60,708 nucleotides of DNA. Source: a virus. The stretch is from the IMG/VR virus record IMGVR_UViG_3300042465_002807, positions 1-60,708 of that record. One strand, given 5' to 3'. Position 1 is the first letter of the stretch. Each line of letters begins with the position of its first letter. Under the pieces are notes generated by a model, which ran no database searches, was not told where the DNA came from, and was given only the letters and a program-made list of their open reading frames with translations. The position numbers and the translations under genes are program-made. Below are positions 1 through 8,951 of the stretch, one piece after another.

Positions 1-20
1 GAAAGCAAAAGTAATAGATC

Positions 21-1664
21 ATGAGTGAGGAATCCTCGTACCACGGTAATATTAACTTAAAGCCGATTGGTCATAAACACAACTTTACAATAGAGCAACT
101 GGCAGAAATTGAAAAGTGCCAGGAAGACCCTATTTACTTCATTGAAAATTACTGTATGATTGTTACGCTGGACTATGGTCTCCAGTTATTCAAGTTATAC
201 GATTGTCAGAAGGAAAAAGTTCTTCACATTCTTGGAAATCGTAAAGCAATTCTGATGGAAGGTCGCCAGCAGGGTAAGACCATTACTTCGGCTGCTTGCA
301 TTTTGTGGTATACACTCTTTCAAGATTCTAAAACAGTTGCTATCATGGCCAACAAGACAGCCGCGGCACGTGAAGTTATGGCTCGTTATCAGGGCATGTA
401 TGAGAACTTGCCGCTATGGATGCAACAAGGCGTTAAGACATGGAACAAGGGTGACGTAGAGCTAGAGAACGGCTCTAAGATTTTCACCGCTGCTACGACC
501 GCATCTGGTATTCGTGGTAAGTCTGTTAACTGGCTATACATTGACGAAGCAGCGATTATTCCAAACACCGTGGCGGAGCAATTCTTTGCTTCTGTTTATC
601 CTACCATTTCGGCTGGTCAGACAACAAAGATTCTTCTGACTTCTACTCCACTCGGCTACAATCACTTCTGGAAATTCTGGAACGAGGCTGAAAAAGGAAA
701 TAACGGCTTTGTGCCGATGTTCATTCCTTACCACAGAATTCCTGGTAGAGACGAAGCATGGGCAGAAGAACAACTACGCTTACTTGGAGAACTAAAGTTC
801 AACCAAGAAGTTCTTTGTGAGTTTCTTGGTTCAAGTAATACGCTTATTAATGCCAAGACGCTAGGTTCTATGAGTTCTATCGACCCAATTCATGCAAAAG
901 ATGGATTGGATATTTTCGAAGAACCCATCGACGGCCACATCTACGCAATGGGTGTAGATACAGCCAGAGGTGTAGGCGGAGACTACTCTGCTTTCACAGT
1001 TTTGGATGTTACAGAAGCGCCATATAGATTGGTGGCTAAGTATCGTGATAATAAAATTGCTCCGATGTTGTTTCCAAACATCGTAGCTAAAGTTGGTACA
1101 GACTACAACAAGGCGTATATTCTTGTTGAAATCAATGATATCGGTCAACAAGTGGCTGATATTCTACACATGGAGTTAGAGTATGATAATATTCTGACTA
1201 CCGTAAAGACAGCATTGAAACAATATCTATCACCTGGCTTTGGCACAAAGACCCAACGCGGTGTTAGAATGACTAAGCAAGTAAAGAGACAGGGTTGTTT
1301 TGCTCTCAAATCTCTACTTGAAGAACAAAAATTATTAGTATTTGATGCTGAAACTATTTCCGAGTTCTCTACATTCATTGAAAAGCAGGGTTCTTGGCAA
1401 GCAGATGAAGGTTACTTTGATGACCTCGTAATGAGTCTGGTTCTACTTGCTTGGATGACAAGCAATCCATACTTCAAAGATATGACGAATGTTGATATCA
1501 GAGAGAAGATGTATAAGGACCAGATGGATAGTATTGAAGATGAGTTAACTCCATTCGGTGAAATAAATAATGGTTCACAAGCAGATTATTTTGTGTCGAA
1601 TGGTGATTTATGGACAATAACTCAAGATGATGAGCCACCTGAACGTAAAAACTGGATGTTCTAA
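21..1664 (+). CDS. 17: Terminase large subunit (gp17-like packaging ATPase/nuclease)
   Basis: Motor protein that pumps DNA into the prohead through the portal and cuts the concatemer. The N-terminal ATPase shows a Walker A-type motif GRQQGKT near residue 90 and Walker B LYIDEAA near residue 175. The C-terminal RNase H-like nuclease shows MGVDTARG near residue 315, VEIND near 375 and an FDDLVMS motif near 470. At 547 aa it is somewhat shorter than T4 gp17 (610 aa), losing mainly peripheral sequence. It heads the sheath-tube-portal block, as in T4. The ATG at 21 has no strong ribosome binding site; the gene upstream (small terminase expected) lies outside the window. Family assignment is secure. 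Confidence 0.97.
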   Translation: MSEESSYHGNINLKPIGHKHNFTIEQLAEIEKCQEDPIYFIENYCMIVTLDYGLQLFKLYDCQKEKVLHILGNRKAILMEGRQQGKTITSAACILWYTLFQDSKTVAIMANKTAAAREVMARYQGMYENLPLWMQQGVKTWNKGDVELENGSKIFTAATTASGIRGKSVNWLYIDEAAIIPNTVAEQFFASVYPTISAGQTTKILLTSTPLGYNHFWKFWNEAEKGNNGFVPMFIPYHRIPGRDEAWAEEQLRLLGELKFNQEVLCEFLGSSNTLINAKTLGSMSSIDPIHAKDGLDIFEEPIDGHIYAMGVDTARGVGGDYSAFTVLDVTEAPYRLVAKYRDNKIAPMLFPNIVAKVGTDYNKAYILVEINDIGQQVADILHMELEYDNILTTVKTALKQYLSPGFGTKTQRGVRMTKQVKRQGCFALKSLLEEQKLLVFDAETISEFSTFIEKQGSWQADEGYFDDLVMSLVLLAWMTSNPYFKDMTNVDIREKMYKDQMDSIEDELTPFGEINNGSQADYFVSNGDLWTITQDDEPPERKNWMF

Positions 1665-1682
1665 CTGTAACTTTTACATTTT

Positions 1683-1690
1683 TATAAATA
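1683..1690 (+). promoter_or_regulatory. T4-type late promoter TATAAATA
   Basis: Exact match to the T4 late consensus TATAAATA, about 50 bases upstream of the tail sheath ATG, in the gap after the terminase. A gp55 late sigma is encoded in the same window, so the assignment is consistent. Confidence 0.8.
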
Positions 1691-1742
1691 AAAACATAAA
1701 ACGACAAGTTAATATTGTCAGGTTTACAACGAGGAGAAGAAT

Positions 1743-3425
1743 ATGGCTTTTCAATTATCGCCAGGAGTCCTAGTAACTGAGAAGGATCTAACAAACGTTA
1801 TTCCAGCCGTATCGACTTCGGCAGGCGCGTTTGTAGGTAATTTCAACTGGGGTCCTGTAGAAGAAATTTTTACCGTTGGTTCAGAAAATGAACTACGAAA
1901 GTATTTTGGTCTACCACTAAACAGCGTTGACTGGTTCACCGCAGCCAACTTCTTGGCATATGGTAACAACCTTCAGCTTGTTCGTGCAGTGGGTTCAGCC
2001 GCGAAGAATGCCACCGCTGAACGTAGCGGCGTTTTGATTACCAATCAAGACTCTTATGAAGCCACTTTTGCTGCCGGTGGCACCGCGAATGGTGAAGTAG
2101 CTGCTAAATACCCTGGTCTGTATGGTAATAGCCTTGCAGTTCAATATGCTGACGCCACTTCGTTCGCCGGCTGGGAATATGCTTCATACTTTGATGCTGC
2201 CCCTGGCACAAGTGCGCAAGCAGATGAAGTAGGCTGTTCGAATGACGAACTACACATTGTGGTTATCGATACACTTGGTCGTTTTTCTGGTGCACCTGGC
2301 ACAGTAGTTGAAAGATTTGCCTTCACTTCTAAGCAGTTTGGTAACAAACTAGCTGACGGAACAAACAATTACTACAAGGAAGTTCTCAACCAGCAATCAC
2401 AATATGTCTGGTGGATGAATCACCCTTCAGGCAGAAACTGGGGTGGCACTGCTGGAGTCGATTTTGACGGTACAGAAGCAGATGGACAAGCCACTGGCCA
2501 AGACCCACTAGTTATGGACTTAAATGGTGGTGCTAATGCTACACCGTCAACTGGTGATCTACAAGATGCTTACAGTCTGTTTGCAAACAAAGAAATTGTT
2601 GATATTTCACTTGTTCTAACCGGTGGTCACGCAGCCGCAGTAGTAAATCACGCTATCGACAGCGTGGCGTTAGCTCGTTTAGATTGCGTTGTGTTCCTAT
2701 CACCGCCTCTTGAGGCTGTATACAATAACGCAGGTAGCGAAGCAGCCGATATTGTAGCATATCGTCAAGAAGATATCAATCGCAACACTTCATACGCCGT
2801 TATGGACTCAGGTTGGAAGCGCCAATATGACCGTTACAACGATGCATATATCAATGTTCCTCTGAATGCTGATACTGCTGGTCTCTGTGCCCGCACTGAT
2901 CAGACGAACGATGCTTGGTGGTCACCCGCTGGCTTCAATCGCGGCCAGATCAAGAATGTTGTTAAGTTGGTTTGGGCTCCAAATCAAACAGAACGCGACA
3001 CACTTTACAAGAATGGTATTAACCCAGTAGCTACCTTCCCTGGTGAAGGCACACTACTTTACGGTGATAAGACGCTTCTTGCTAAACCAAGCGCATTCGA
3101 CCGTATCAACGTTCGTCGTCTATTCATTGTTCTTGAAAAGGCTATCGCAACTGCGGCTAAGTATCAACTCTTTGAGTTCAACGATGTCTTCACTCGCGCA
3201 CAGTTCCGTTCCATGGTTGAACCATTCCTACGTGACGTTCGTGGTCGTCGTGGTATCTTTGACTTCCGCGTTGTTTGCGACGAAACAAACAACACTGGTG
3301 AGGTTATTGACCGCAACGAATTCGTTGCTGACATCTACATCAAGCCAGCACGTTCGATCAACTTCATCTACCTGAACTTTGTTGCGGTTCGTACCTCAGT
3401 ATCGTTCACAGAAGTTGGCGCCTAA
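1743..3425 (+). CDS. 18: Tail sheath protein (gp18-like)
   Basis: Contractile sheath subunit that surrounds the tail tube and drives injection. The 560 aa protein starts with the typical sheath opening (LSPGVLVTEKDLT) and ends in the conserved sheath C-terminal domain, with TRAQFRSMVEPFLRDVRGRRG near residues 480-500 and a closing IYIKPARSINFIYLNF segment. It is shorter than T4 gp18 (659 aa), which usually reflects smaller surface-exposed domains. Strong ribosome binding site GAGGAGAA just before ATG 1743, preceded by a consensus late promoter. It sits directly before the tube gene, as expected for 18-19 synteny. Confidence 0.96.
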   Translation: MAFQLSPGVLVTEKDLTNVIPAVSTSAGAFVGNFNWGPVEEIFTVGSENELRKYFGLPLNSVDWFTAANFLAYGNNLQLVRAVGSAAKNATAERSGVLITNQDSYEATFAAGGTANGEVAAKYPGLYGNSLAVQYADATSFAGWEYASYFDAAPGTSAQADEVGCSNDELHIVVIDTLGRFSGAPGTVVERFAFTSKQFGNKLADGTNNYYKEVLNQQSQYVWWMNHPSGRNWGGTAGVDFDGTEADGQATGQDPLVMDLNGGANATPSTGDLQDAYSLFANKEIVDISLVLTGGHAAAVVNHAIDSVALARLDCVVFLSPPLEAVYNNAGSEAADIVAYRQEDINRNTSYAVMDSGWKRQYDRYNDAYINVPLNADTAGLCARTDQTNDAWWSPAGFNRGQIKNVVKLVWAPNQTERDTLYKNGINPVATFPGEGTLLYGDKTLLAKPSAFDRINVRRLFIVLEKAIATAAKYQLFEFNDVFTRAQFRSMVEPFLRDVRGRRGIFDFRVVCDETNNTGEVIDRNEFVADIYIKPARSINFIYLNFVAVRTSVSFTEVGA

Positions 3426-3458
3426 TAACCCGACTAAATAGAAATAGGAGATTTATAA

Positions 3459-3971
3459 ATGGATATTTCAAAGTTTAAGGGGTTACTAGGGGCTGGTGGT
3501 GCTAGACCAAACCAGTTTCGTGTTATTCTAACATTCCCAGGTTTCGTTGGTTCGGTTCCTGATACAGAATACTCACTGCTGGTTACTGGTGCAGCACTTC
3601 CTGCGTCAACAGTAAACCCAACAATCATTCAATACCGCGGTCGTGAAGTTAAGTTAGCTGGTGAGCGTATCTTTGATCCGTTCACAATCACAATCGTCAA
3701 CGATACTAACATGTCACTTCGTCGTCCATTCGAAGAGTGGATGAACGGCATGAATGACCTAGAAGCAAACACTGGCATTCTAAATCCAATTGATTATCAA
3801 GTGGATATGTCAGTAGAGCATCTAGATCGTAATGACGATCCGCTCATGACTTATGTTCTTTACAATGCTTTCCCGATTAACATGTCGGAAATTGGTCTAC
3901 AGTATGGTCAGAATGACGTAATTGAAGAGTTCACAGTAACCTTTAACTACTCACACTATCTGACTGCATAA
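3459..3971 (+). CDS. 19: Tail tube protein (gp19-like)
   Basis: Major subunit of the inner tail tube. Its 170 aa (T4 gp19 is 163 aa) contain the tube-fold pattern: N-terminal strands RPNQFRVILTFPGF, a central VKLAGERIFDPFTITIVND strand pair, an amphipathic FEEWMNGMND segment, and a C-terminal EEFTVTFNYSHY strand. An AGGAG ribosome binding site precedes ATG 3459. A degenerate late element (ACTAAATA at 3433) lies upstream; readthrough from the sheath promoter is more likely. Confidence 0.95.
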   Translation: MDISKFKGLLGAGGARPNQFRVILTFPGFVGSVPDTEYSLLVTGAALPASTVNPTIIQYRGREVKLAGERIFDPFTITIVNDTNMSLRRPFEEWMNGMNDLEANTGILNPIDYQVDMSVEHLDRNDDPLMTYVLYNAFPINMSEIGLQYGQNDVIEEFTVTFNYSHYLTA

Positions 3972-3994
3972 TTCCATCCAACTAGGATAATTTA

Positions 3995-5569
3995 ATGCAG
4001 ATATTTGGTTATAAAATTGAAAAGTCAACGGCGCCACAGACTGAGAAATCGTTTGTGGCGCCAACGGACGATGGTGGCGTAGAAACTATCAGAGCCGGTG
4101 GCTACTATGGTACATACATCGATATCGATGGTACCGCAAATAATGAAATAGAATTAATTCGTAAGTATCGTGACATTGCTATGATGGCAGATATCGATAC
4201 TGCTATTGACGATATCGTAAACGATTCTATCGCAAACCTGGATGATGAAGCTCCAGTAAAGATTGACCTTGATGAAGTAGATTTGTCAAAGAACATTAAG
4301 AAGATGGTTCAAGAAGAATTTGAACTACTACTTAATATGTTGGACTTCAATCTAAGAGCGCAAGATTACTTTAGACATTGGTATATCGACGGAAGACTTT
4401 TCTTTCATAAAGTCGTTGACACTGCCAATCTAAAGAAGGGTCTAGTAGATATTCGCTATATCGACCCAAGAAAAATCAAGAAGATGAGAGAGATCCTAAA
4501 AGAAAAGGATACAAAAACTGGCGTAGAGTTCATTAAAGACATTAAAGAATACTTTGTCTATAATGATAAAGGTCTAGTTCCAAACAAGACGTTCACGCCA
4601 TCCGCATCACTCACTTCTACAGCCGGTGCCACCATGCGCATCGAAAAGGATTCTATCTGCTTTGTTCCTTCTGGCTTGAAGGACATGGACAGAAACATGC
4701 CGCTATCTTATTTACACAAGGCTATCCGCCCAGCAAATCAGTTGCGTATGATGGAAAATGCCGCAGTCATCTATCGTATCACTAGAGCGCCAGAGCGCCG
4801 TGTATTCTACGTTGACGTTGGTAATCTTCCAAAGATTAAAGCCGAACAGTATCTCAAGGGTATTATGAACCAGTATCGTAATAAAGTTGTTTACGATTCT
4901 CAGACTGGTGAAATCCGCGATGATAAAAAGTTTATGTCAATGCTTGAAGATTTCTGGTTGCCTCGCCGCGAAGGTGGTAGAGGAACACAGATTGAAACTC
5001 TACCGGGTGGTCAGGGTCTAGGCGAAATGGGAGACATTGAATACTTCCAGCGCAAACTATATCAAGCGTTGAACGTTCCTATGTCAAGACTTGAACAGCA
5101 AACTGGCCTTAACTTTGGTCGTGCCGCTGAAATCAATAGAGACGAATGGAAGTTTACGAAGTTTATTTCTAAACTGCGCCGTCGTTTCACACTTCTATTT
5201 GATGATCTACTAAAGACACAACTCATTCTCAAAGGTATCATTACAGAAGCCGACTGGGAAAAGATGAAGTATGATATCAAGTATACTTTTGCAACAGATG
5301 CTTTCTATACAGAATCCAAAGAGCAACAAATTCTACAATCTAGAGTTGAGATTCTCCAAGGTGTTGCACCGTTTATCGGCACAATGTATAGTAAAGAATA
5401 CGTTCAAGAAAATATTCTTAAATTATCGGACGATGAAATTGAAGAGATTAAGAAACAGAATGATGCAAGTCCTCCTGAAGTTTCGCCGCCCGACTATTCA
5501 CCACTAGAAGGCGAACCACCAGCGGCGGTTCAACAACAAAATCAAGGACAAGATGATGGACAACAGTAA
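3995..5569 (+). CDS. 20: Portal protein (gp20-like)
   Basis: Dodecameric portal at the capsid vertex through which DNA enters and leaves. The 524 aa match T4 gp20 (524 aa) in length. Recognisable portal segments include DIAMMADIDTAIDDIVND near residue 60, FRHWYIDGRLFFHKV near 130, RIYRxxRAPERRVFY-type sequence near 260, and the clip/stem region MSRLEQQTGLNFGRAAEI near 365. The last 30 residues are rich in Pro and Gln. The coding end overlaps the next small acidic gene by 17 bases. Confidence 0.96.
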   Translation: MQIFGYKIEKSTAPQTEKSFVAPTDDGGVETIRAGGYYGTYIDIDGTANNEIELIRKYRDIAMMADIDTAIDDIVNDSIANLDDEAPVKIDLDEVDLSKNIKKMVQEEFELLLNMLDFNLRAQDYFRHWYIDGRLFFHKVVDTANLKKGLVDIRYIDPRKIKKMREILKEKDTKTGVEFIKDIKEYFVYNDKGLVPNKTFTPSASLTSTAGATMRIEKDSICFVPSGLKDMDRNMPLSYLHKAIRPANQLRMMENAAVIYRITRAPERRVFYVDVGNLPKIKAEQYLKGIMNQYRNKVVYDSQTGEIRDDKKFMSMLEDFWLPRREGGRGTQIETLPGGQGLGEMGDIEYFQRKLYQALNVPMSRLEQQTGLNFGRAAEINRDEWKFTKFISKLRRRFTLLFDDLLKTQLILKGIITEADWEKMKYDIKYTFATDAFYTESKEQQILQSRVEILQGVAPFIGTMYSKEYVQENILKLSDDEIEEIKKQNDASPPEVSPPDYSPLEGEPPAAVQQQNQGQDDGQQ

Positions 5570-5813
5570 CATTAGTGACTTAATAAATAACATTGAAAAC
5601 GGTACCTTTGCAGATGCCGAACAAGTTTTCAATGATATTATGGACCTTAAAGCAGGCGAACAATTAGATCAAATGCGTCAAGATATGGCAGCCGGAATTT
5701 ATAACGATACGCCGGAAGATAATGAAGTCGAAGATTTCGATCACTACGAAATCACCGATGAAAATGACCACGGCGATACAGAAGAAATAGAGGACACCGA
5801 TGAAGACCTATAA
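5553..5813 (+). CDS. Small acidic prohead core protein (gp67-like)
   Basis: A highly acidic protein of 86 aa (C-terminal half almost all Asp/Glu), placed between portal and prohead protease exactly where T4 has gene 67, whose product is an 80 aa acidic core protein cleaved to internal peptides. The N-terminal pattern (ENGTFADAEQVFNDIMDLKAG) resembles the gp67 helix. Start could be ATG 5553 or 5556; an AAGGA lies 4-7 bases upstream. The call rests on position, size and charge rather than clear homology. Product probably assembles with gp22 scaffold and is degraded by gp21. Confidence 0.6.
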   Translation: MMDNSNISDLINNIENGTFADAEQVFNDIMDLKAGEQLDQMRQDMAAGIYNDTPEDNEVEDFDHYEITDENDHGDTEEIEDTDEDL

Positions 5814-6654
5814 GCAACTTCAAGAGCGCATCAACATGGCGAAAGCCAAGATGGGTGATGTCATCAAGGACTTCCAGGACTCCGATGCTCCTCAATTCAA
5901 GGGTAAGAGCGACGAGAAGCGCCGTGAAATGGCAATTGCCGCTAAGATGTCTGCCGAAGAAGTTGAAGAACTTGATGAGATTTCTTCTGATATGGCTCAT
6001 CGCTATCTGAAAGGAAAGCACGAAAGAGATTACGATACTAGCGCAGATGGCAAATCTAGCAAGTTAAAGAAGCCACAGTCTTTTCGCAAGATGAACAACG
6101 ATGTAAAAAGTTCTATGCGGGCTCTTCGAACAATCGAGAAGGCTAAGAAAGCCAATGAAGAAATCGAACAAACTGACGAAGAACTAAAGGGCAATCAACA
6201 CAAGATTGATGCCAATAAGAATGGTAAGGTTGACGGACACGATTTCAAACTTCTTCGTTCGAAGAAGAAAGTTGAAGAAGAAGTCGAGGAACTTGATGAG
6301 CTATCAAAAGCGACACTTGCTTCTTATGTAGGTAAGGCGGCGAAAGATTTTTCAAAGCGTAAACCAAAAATGGGTTATGACGGCCAACTAAAAAAGATGC
6401 AGAATCGTAGCGTCGGTGTAGGTCGCGCCCTAGATAAGGTATACAAAGAAGAAGTTGAAGAACAGATTGAAGAATCTGATGGTCTAAAGCCATTCATTGT
6501 GGTTCACGCCAAGCATGGTAAGTTCGAAACTCATGCTGGTTCTACATATGAGGCTGCAAAGAATGCTGCCGCTCATTGGAAAACTAAAAAGGGAACTTCT
6601 GGCATGGATGTGCATCGTGCGGACATCACGCATTCGACGCAGCATGTCGGTTAA
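5800..6654 (+). CDS. Modular prohead core / internal head protein with EF-hand-like loop
   Basis: No named homologue is certain. The 284 aa begin MKTYKQLQE, close to the T4 capsid-targeting tag MKTYQEFIAE, followed by a segment common in phage head-region proteins (SDAPQFKGKSDEKRREM, residues 28-44). Two modules begin LDEIS (58) and LDELS (165); the second continues to SVGVGRALDKV (204-214) and recurs in the protein at 42032. Residues 137-148 (DANKNGKVDGHD) fit an EF-hand-type calcium loop. A C-terminal alpha/beta segment (230-278) resembles one in the 39260 protein. The gene occupies the T4 gene 68 position before the protease. AGAGGA precedes ATG 5800. Probably a scaffold-core or internal protein processed by gp21. 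Confidence 0.6.
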   Translation: MKTYKQLQERINMAKAKMGDVIKDFQDSDAPQFKGKSDEKRREMAIAAKMSAEEVEELDEISSDMAHRYLKGKHERDYDTSADGKSSKLKKPQSFRKMNNDVKSSMRALRTIEKAKKANEEIEQTDEELKGNQHKIDANKNGKVDGHDFKLLRSKKKVEEEVEELDELSKATLASYVGKAAKDFSKRKPKMGYDGQLKKMQNRSVGVGRALDKVYKEEVEEQIEESDGLKPFIVVHAKHGKFETHAGSTYEAAKNAAAHWKTKKGTSGMDVHRADITHSTQHVG

Positions 6655-6673
6655 TAAGTAAAGGGAATAGTAA

Positions 6674-7051
6674 ATGGCGACTAAAGCGGTACTAAAGTTA
6701 ACACAGGTTCACGGTGTTGTGAAGGTGCGCGGCACTGGGTCTGCCGAAATCGCCCTTGCCACCGACCTAAAGAAATCAACTGAAACACAAAGTTCGCCTA
6801 AAGCGAACATTCGCACCATTCATTGGGCATTGTCAGTAGGTTCTACAGCAACAATTACTAGAAATAGTCAAGTGTTATATTATCTTTCTGGAACAGGCAA
6901 GATGGAATTCATGGGCTGGTCTGACAATGAAGAGAATGGTTCTAACATTGTAGTTGACTTCTCTTCTGGTACAGGTGCAGTAGTTCTAGAACTTGCTAAG
7001 ATTTCTGGCTATGGTCCACAGCAACATCAAAATCAAGGAGACCTAGGCTAA
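6674..7051 (+). CDS. Conserved T4-like virion structural protein (beta-rich)
   Basis: 125 aa, mostly beta-strand and Ser/Thr/Gly rich, with the pattern IALATDLKKSTETQSSP then NIRTIHWALSVGSTATITRN and a closing VVLELAKISGYG. I recall very similar small proteins in the same place in cyanophage and other environmental T4-like genomes, where they are annotated as virion structural proteins; the function is not known to me. AAGGGA precedes ATG 6674, and the stop overlaps the start of the prohead protease (TAATG), so the two are translationally coupled. Confidence 0.65.
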   Translation: MATKAVLKLTQVHGVVKVRGTGSAEIALATDLKKSTETQSSPKANIRTIHWALSVGSTATITRNSQVLYYLSGTGKMEFMGWSDNEENGSNIVVDFSSGTGAVVLELAKISGYGPQQHQNQGDLG

Positions 7052-7707
7052 TGAAACTTATTACCGAAGTCAACGACCAAGTTCGTTATATTACAGAAGA
7101 GAAAGCTGGAAAGAAATCTTTATACATTGAGGGTGTCTTTCTGCAATCAAATCTAAAGAACCGCAATGGACGTATGTATCCGGCTGAAATCATGGAGAAA
7201 GAGATTTCTCGCTACATGAAAGAAGCGGTCGAGAACAACAGAGCATTCGGTGAACTAGGACACCCAGATGGACCTTCTATCAATCTGGATCGTGTATCGC
7301 ATATCGTAACAGAACTTCGCCGCGATGGCGATAACTGGATCGGTAAAGCGAAACTGACTGAAACACCAATGGGCAATATCGCTCGTGGTCTAATCGAGTC
7401 TGGTGGTCAACTTGGCGTTTCGTCAAGAGGCCTCGGTACTTTGAAGGAAAACAGAGACGGCGTCCAAGTTGTGCAAGATGACTTTCATCTAGCAACAGCG
7501 GCCGACATCGTAGCCGATCCTTCTGCACCAGATGCCTTTGTTCGTGGCATCATGGAAAATAAAGAATGGGTAGTTGTGAATGGTGTTTGGACCGAACAGC
7601 ATTGCGATATGTCCAAGAAGTATATTAAGAAAGCAAGTAAGAAACAACTTGAAGAAGCAAAGATTCAAGTCTTTGAACGTTTCTTGCGCCATCTTTCTTC
7701 AAAGTAA
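7051..7707 (+). CDS. 21: Prohead core maturation protease (gp21-like)
   Basis: Serine protease (herpesvirus-assemblin/S77 type) that digests the scaffold and trims capsid proteins after head assembly, usually at (L/I)xE sites. In 218 aa (T4 gp21 is 212 aa) it shows the NRNGRMYP block near residue 37, the candidate catalytic His in GELGHPDG near 70, and the nucleophile region GVSSRGLG near 125. It is followed by scaffold and major capsid genes in T4 order. The start codon overlaps the preceding stop. Confidence 0.95.
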   Translation: MKLITEVNDQVRYITEEKAGKKSLYIEGVFLQSNLKNRNGRMYPAEIMEKEISRYMKEAVENNRAFGELGHPDGPSINLDRVSHIVTELRRDGDNWIGKAKLTETPMGNIARGLIESGGQLGVSSRGLGTLKENRDGVQVVQDDFHLATAADIVADPSAPDAFVRGIMENKEWVVVNGVWTEQHCDMSKKYIKKASKKQLEEAKIQVFERFLRHLSSK

Positions 7708-7713
7708 TATTTT

Positions 7714-7721
7714 TATAAATA
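7714..7721 (+). promoter_or_regulatory. T4-type late promoter TATAAATA
   Basis: Exact TATAAATA just after the protease stop and 30 bases before the scaffold ATG. It would allow scaffold synthesis in excess over the upstream late transcript. Confidence 0.8.
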
Positions 7722-7750
7722 AAGTATAAAAATCCATTTAGGAGACGCAA

Positions 7751-8908
7751 ATGAGTGTAGAAAACAAAATCAGAGAGTTGCTAACTAAAAAGCAACTATC
7801 CGAGGAAGTTCTAGATGAGAAGGTTGCAGGTGATGCAACTAACCCTAAGCAGGGTTCTTCCGAAGACGCACCAGCTGCTGGCAAACTAGGCGCTGCCGGT
7901 GGTAAGGATACATCTATCCCAGCTAAGGTTGCAGGTGATCAAACTCAACCTCGCCAAGGCGATTCACAAGACGCTACTATTTCTAGTGAGCGTGATGAAG
8001 AAACTGATAATCCAGGTGCTAAGGAAGCTGCTCCAGTTTCTAGCAACCAGGCTACAGTTTCACAGGGCGGCGCAGGCGCAGCACCTAACTTCACAACTCA
8101 TAGCGATCCAACTTCGGTTGTAAATATGGCATCGTCAAAGGGTAACGTTCATCAAGAAGAAACAGAAGAAGAGGGCGAAATGATTGACGAAGATTTCACT
8201 GCCGATCTTGCTACTCTCTTTGATGGTAACGAAGACCTATCAGAAGAATTCCGTGGTAAAGCATCGTCGCTATTTGAAGCGATGGTAACTGCCCGTGTAG
8301 CCAATCAAGTTCAAAACATCGAGGAAGGCCTCATCTCAGAAGCCGCAGAATTGATGGAAGAGTTCAAGGCTGACTTGACCGAGAAGGTCGATTCTTATCT
8401 TAGCTATGTAATTGAAAAGTGGGTTGAAGACAACGCACTTGCTGTTGAAAATGGTCTGCGCACAGATATCGCGGAATCGTTCATCAACGGCATGAAGAAC
8501 CTGTTCGCAGAACATTACATTGATGTTCCCGAAGAGAAATATGATGTGCTTGGTGAAATGCAAGCCCAACTAGAAGAAGTATCTGCTAAGTTGGACGAGG
8601 CAATTGCTGCAAATGTAGAACTGCACAATAACAATGTAGACCTTATGAAGGAAGGCGTTTTCGCCGTCGTTGCTGAGGATCTTGCTAAGACCGATGCTGA
8701 AAAGTTCAAGTCGTTGGTTGCTGATGTAGAATTCGAGAACGCAGACATCTTTGAAGAAAAACTAAATGTCATCAAGGAAAATTATTTCCCAGCTTCTAAG
8801 TCAACCATTGTGGAAGACAAGCTAGAAGACGAAGGCGTTGAAGTTTTAGACGAATCGACAGTCAGTAAGTATGTCCAAGCACTGGATAAGATTGCTGCTC
8901 AAAAGTAA
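7751..8908 (+). CDS. 22: Prohead core scaffold protein (gp22-like)
   Basis: Major internal scaffold around which the capsid assembles; later degraded by gp21. 385 aa, acidic, largely helical, with a low-complexity N-terminal third that contains a direct repeat (VAGDATNPKQGSSEDA, then VAGDQTQPRQGDSQDA, residues about 25 and 60). Several (L/I)xE tripeptides occur, fitting gp21 processing. It is longer than T4 gp22 (269 aa); the repeat region accounts for much of the excess. A GGAG ribosome binding site and a dedicated late promoter precede it. Confidence 0.88.
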   Translation: MSVENKIRELLTKKQLSEEVLDEKVAGDATNPKQGSSEDAPAAGKLGAAGGKDTSIPAKVAGDQTQPRQGDSQDATISSERDEETDNPGAKEAAPVSSNQATVSQGGAGAAPNFTTHSDPTSVVNMASSKGNVHQEETEEEGEMIDEDFTADLATLFDGNEDLSEEFRGKASSLFEAMVTARVANQVQNIEEGLISEAAELMEEFKADLTEKVDSYLSYVIEKWVEDNALAVENGLRTDIAESFINGMKNLFAEHYIDVPEEKYDVLGEMQAQLEEVSAKLDEAIAANVELHNNNVDLMKEGVFAVVAEDLAKTDAEKFKSLVADVEFENADIFEEKLNVIKENYFPASKSTIVEDKLEDEGVEVLDESTVSKYVQALDKIAAQK

Positions 8909-8913
8909 TTTTT

Positions 8914-8921
8914 TATAAATA
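8914..8921 (+). promoter_or_regulatory. T4-type late promoter TATAAATA
   Basis: Exact TATAAATA after a T-run, 31 bases before the major capsid ATG. The stop-TAATTTTTTATAAATA arrangement is nearly the same as at 7714, showing a repeated design for the scaffold and capsid genes. Confidence 0.8.
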
Positions 8922-8951
8922 AAAGATATTGACACACAAGGAGAAAACTAA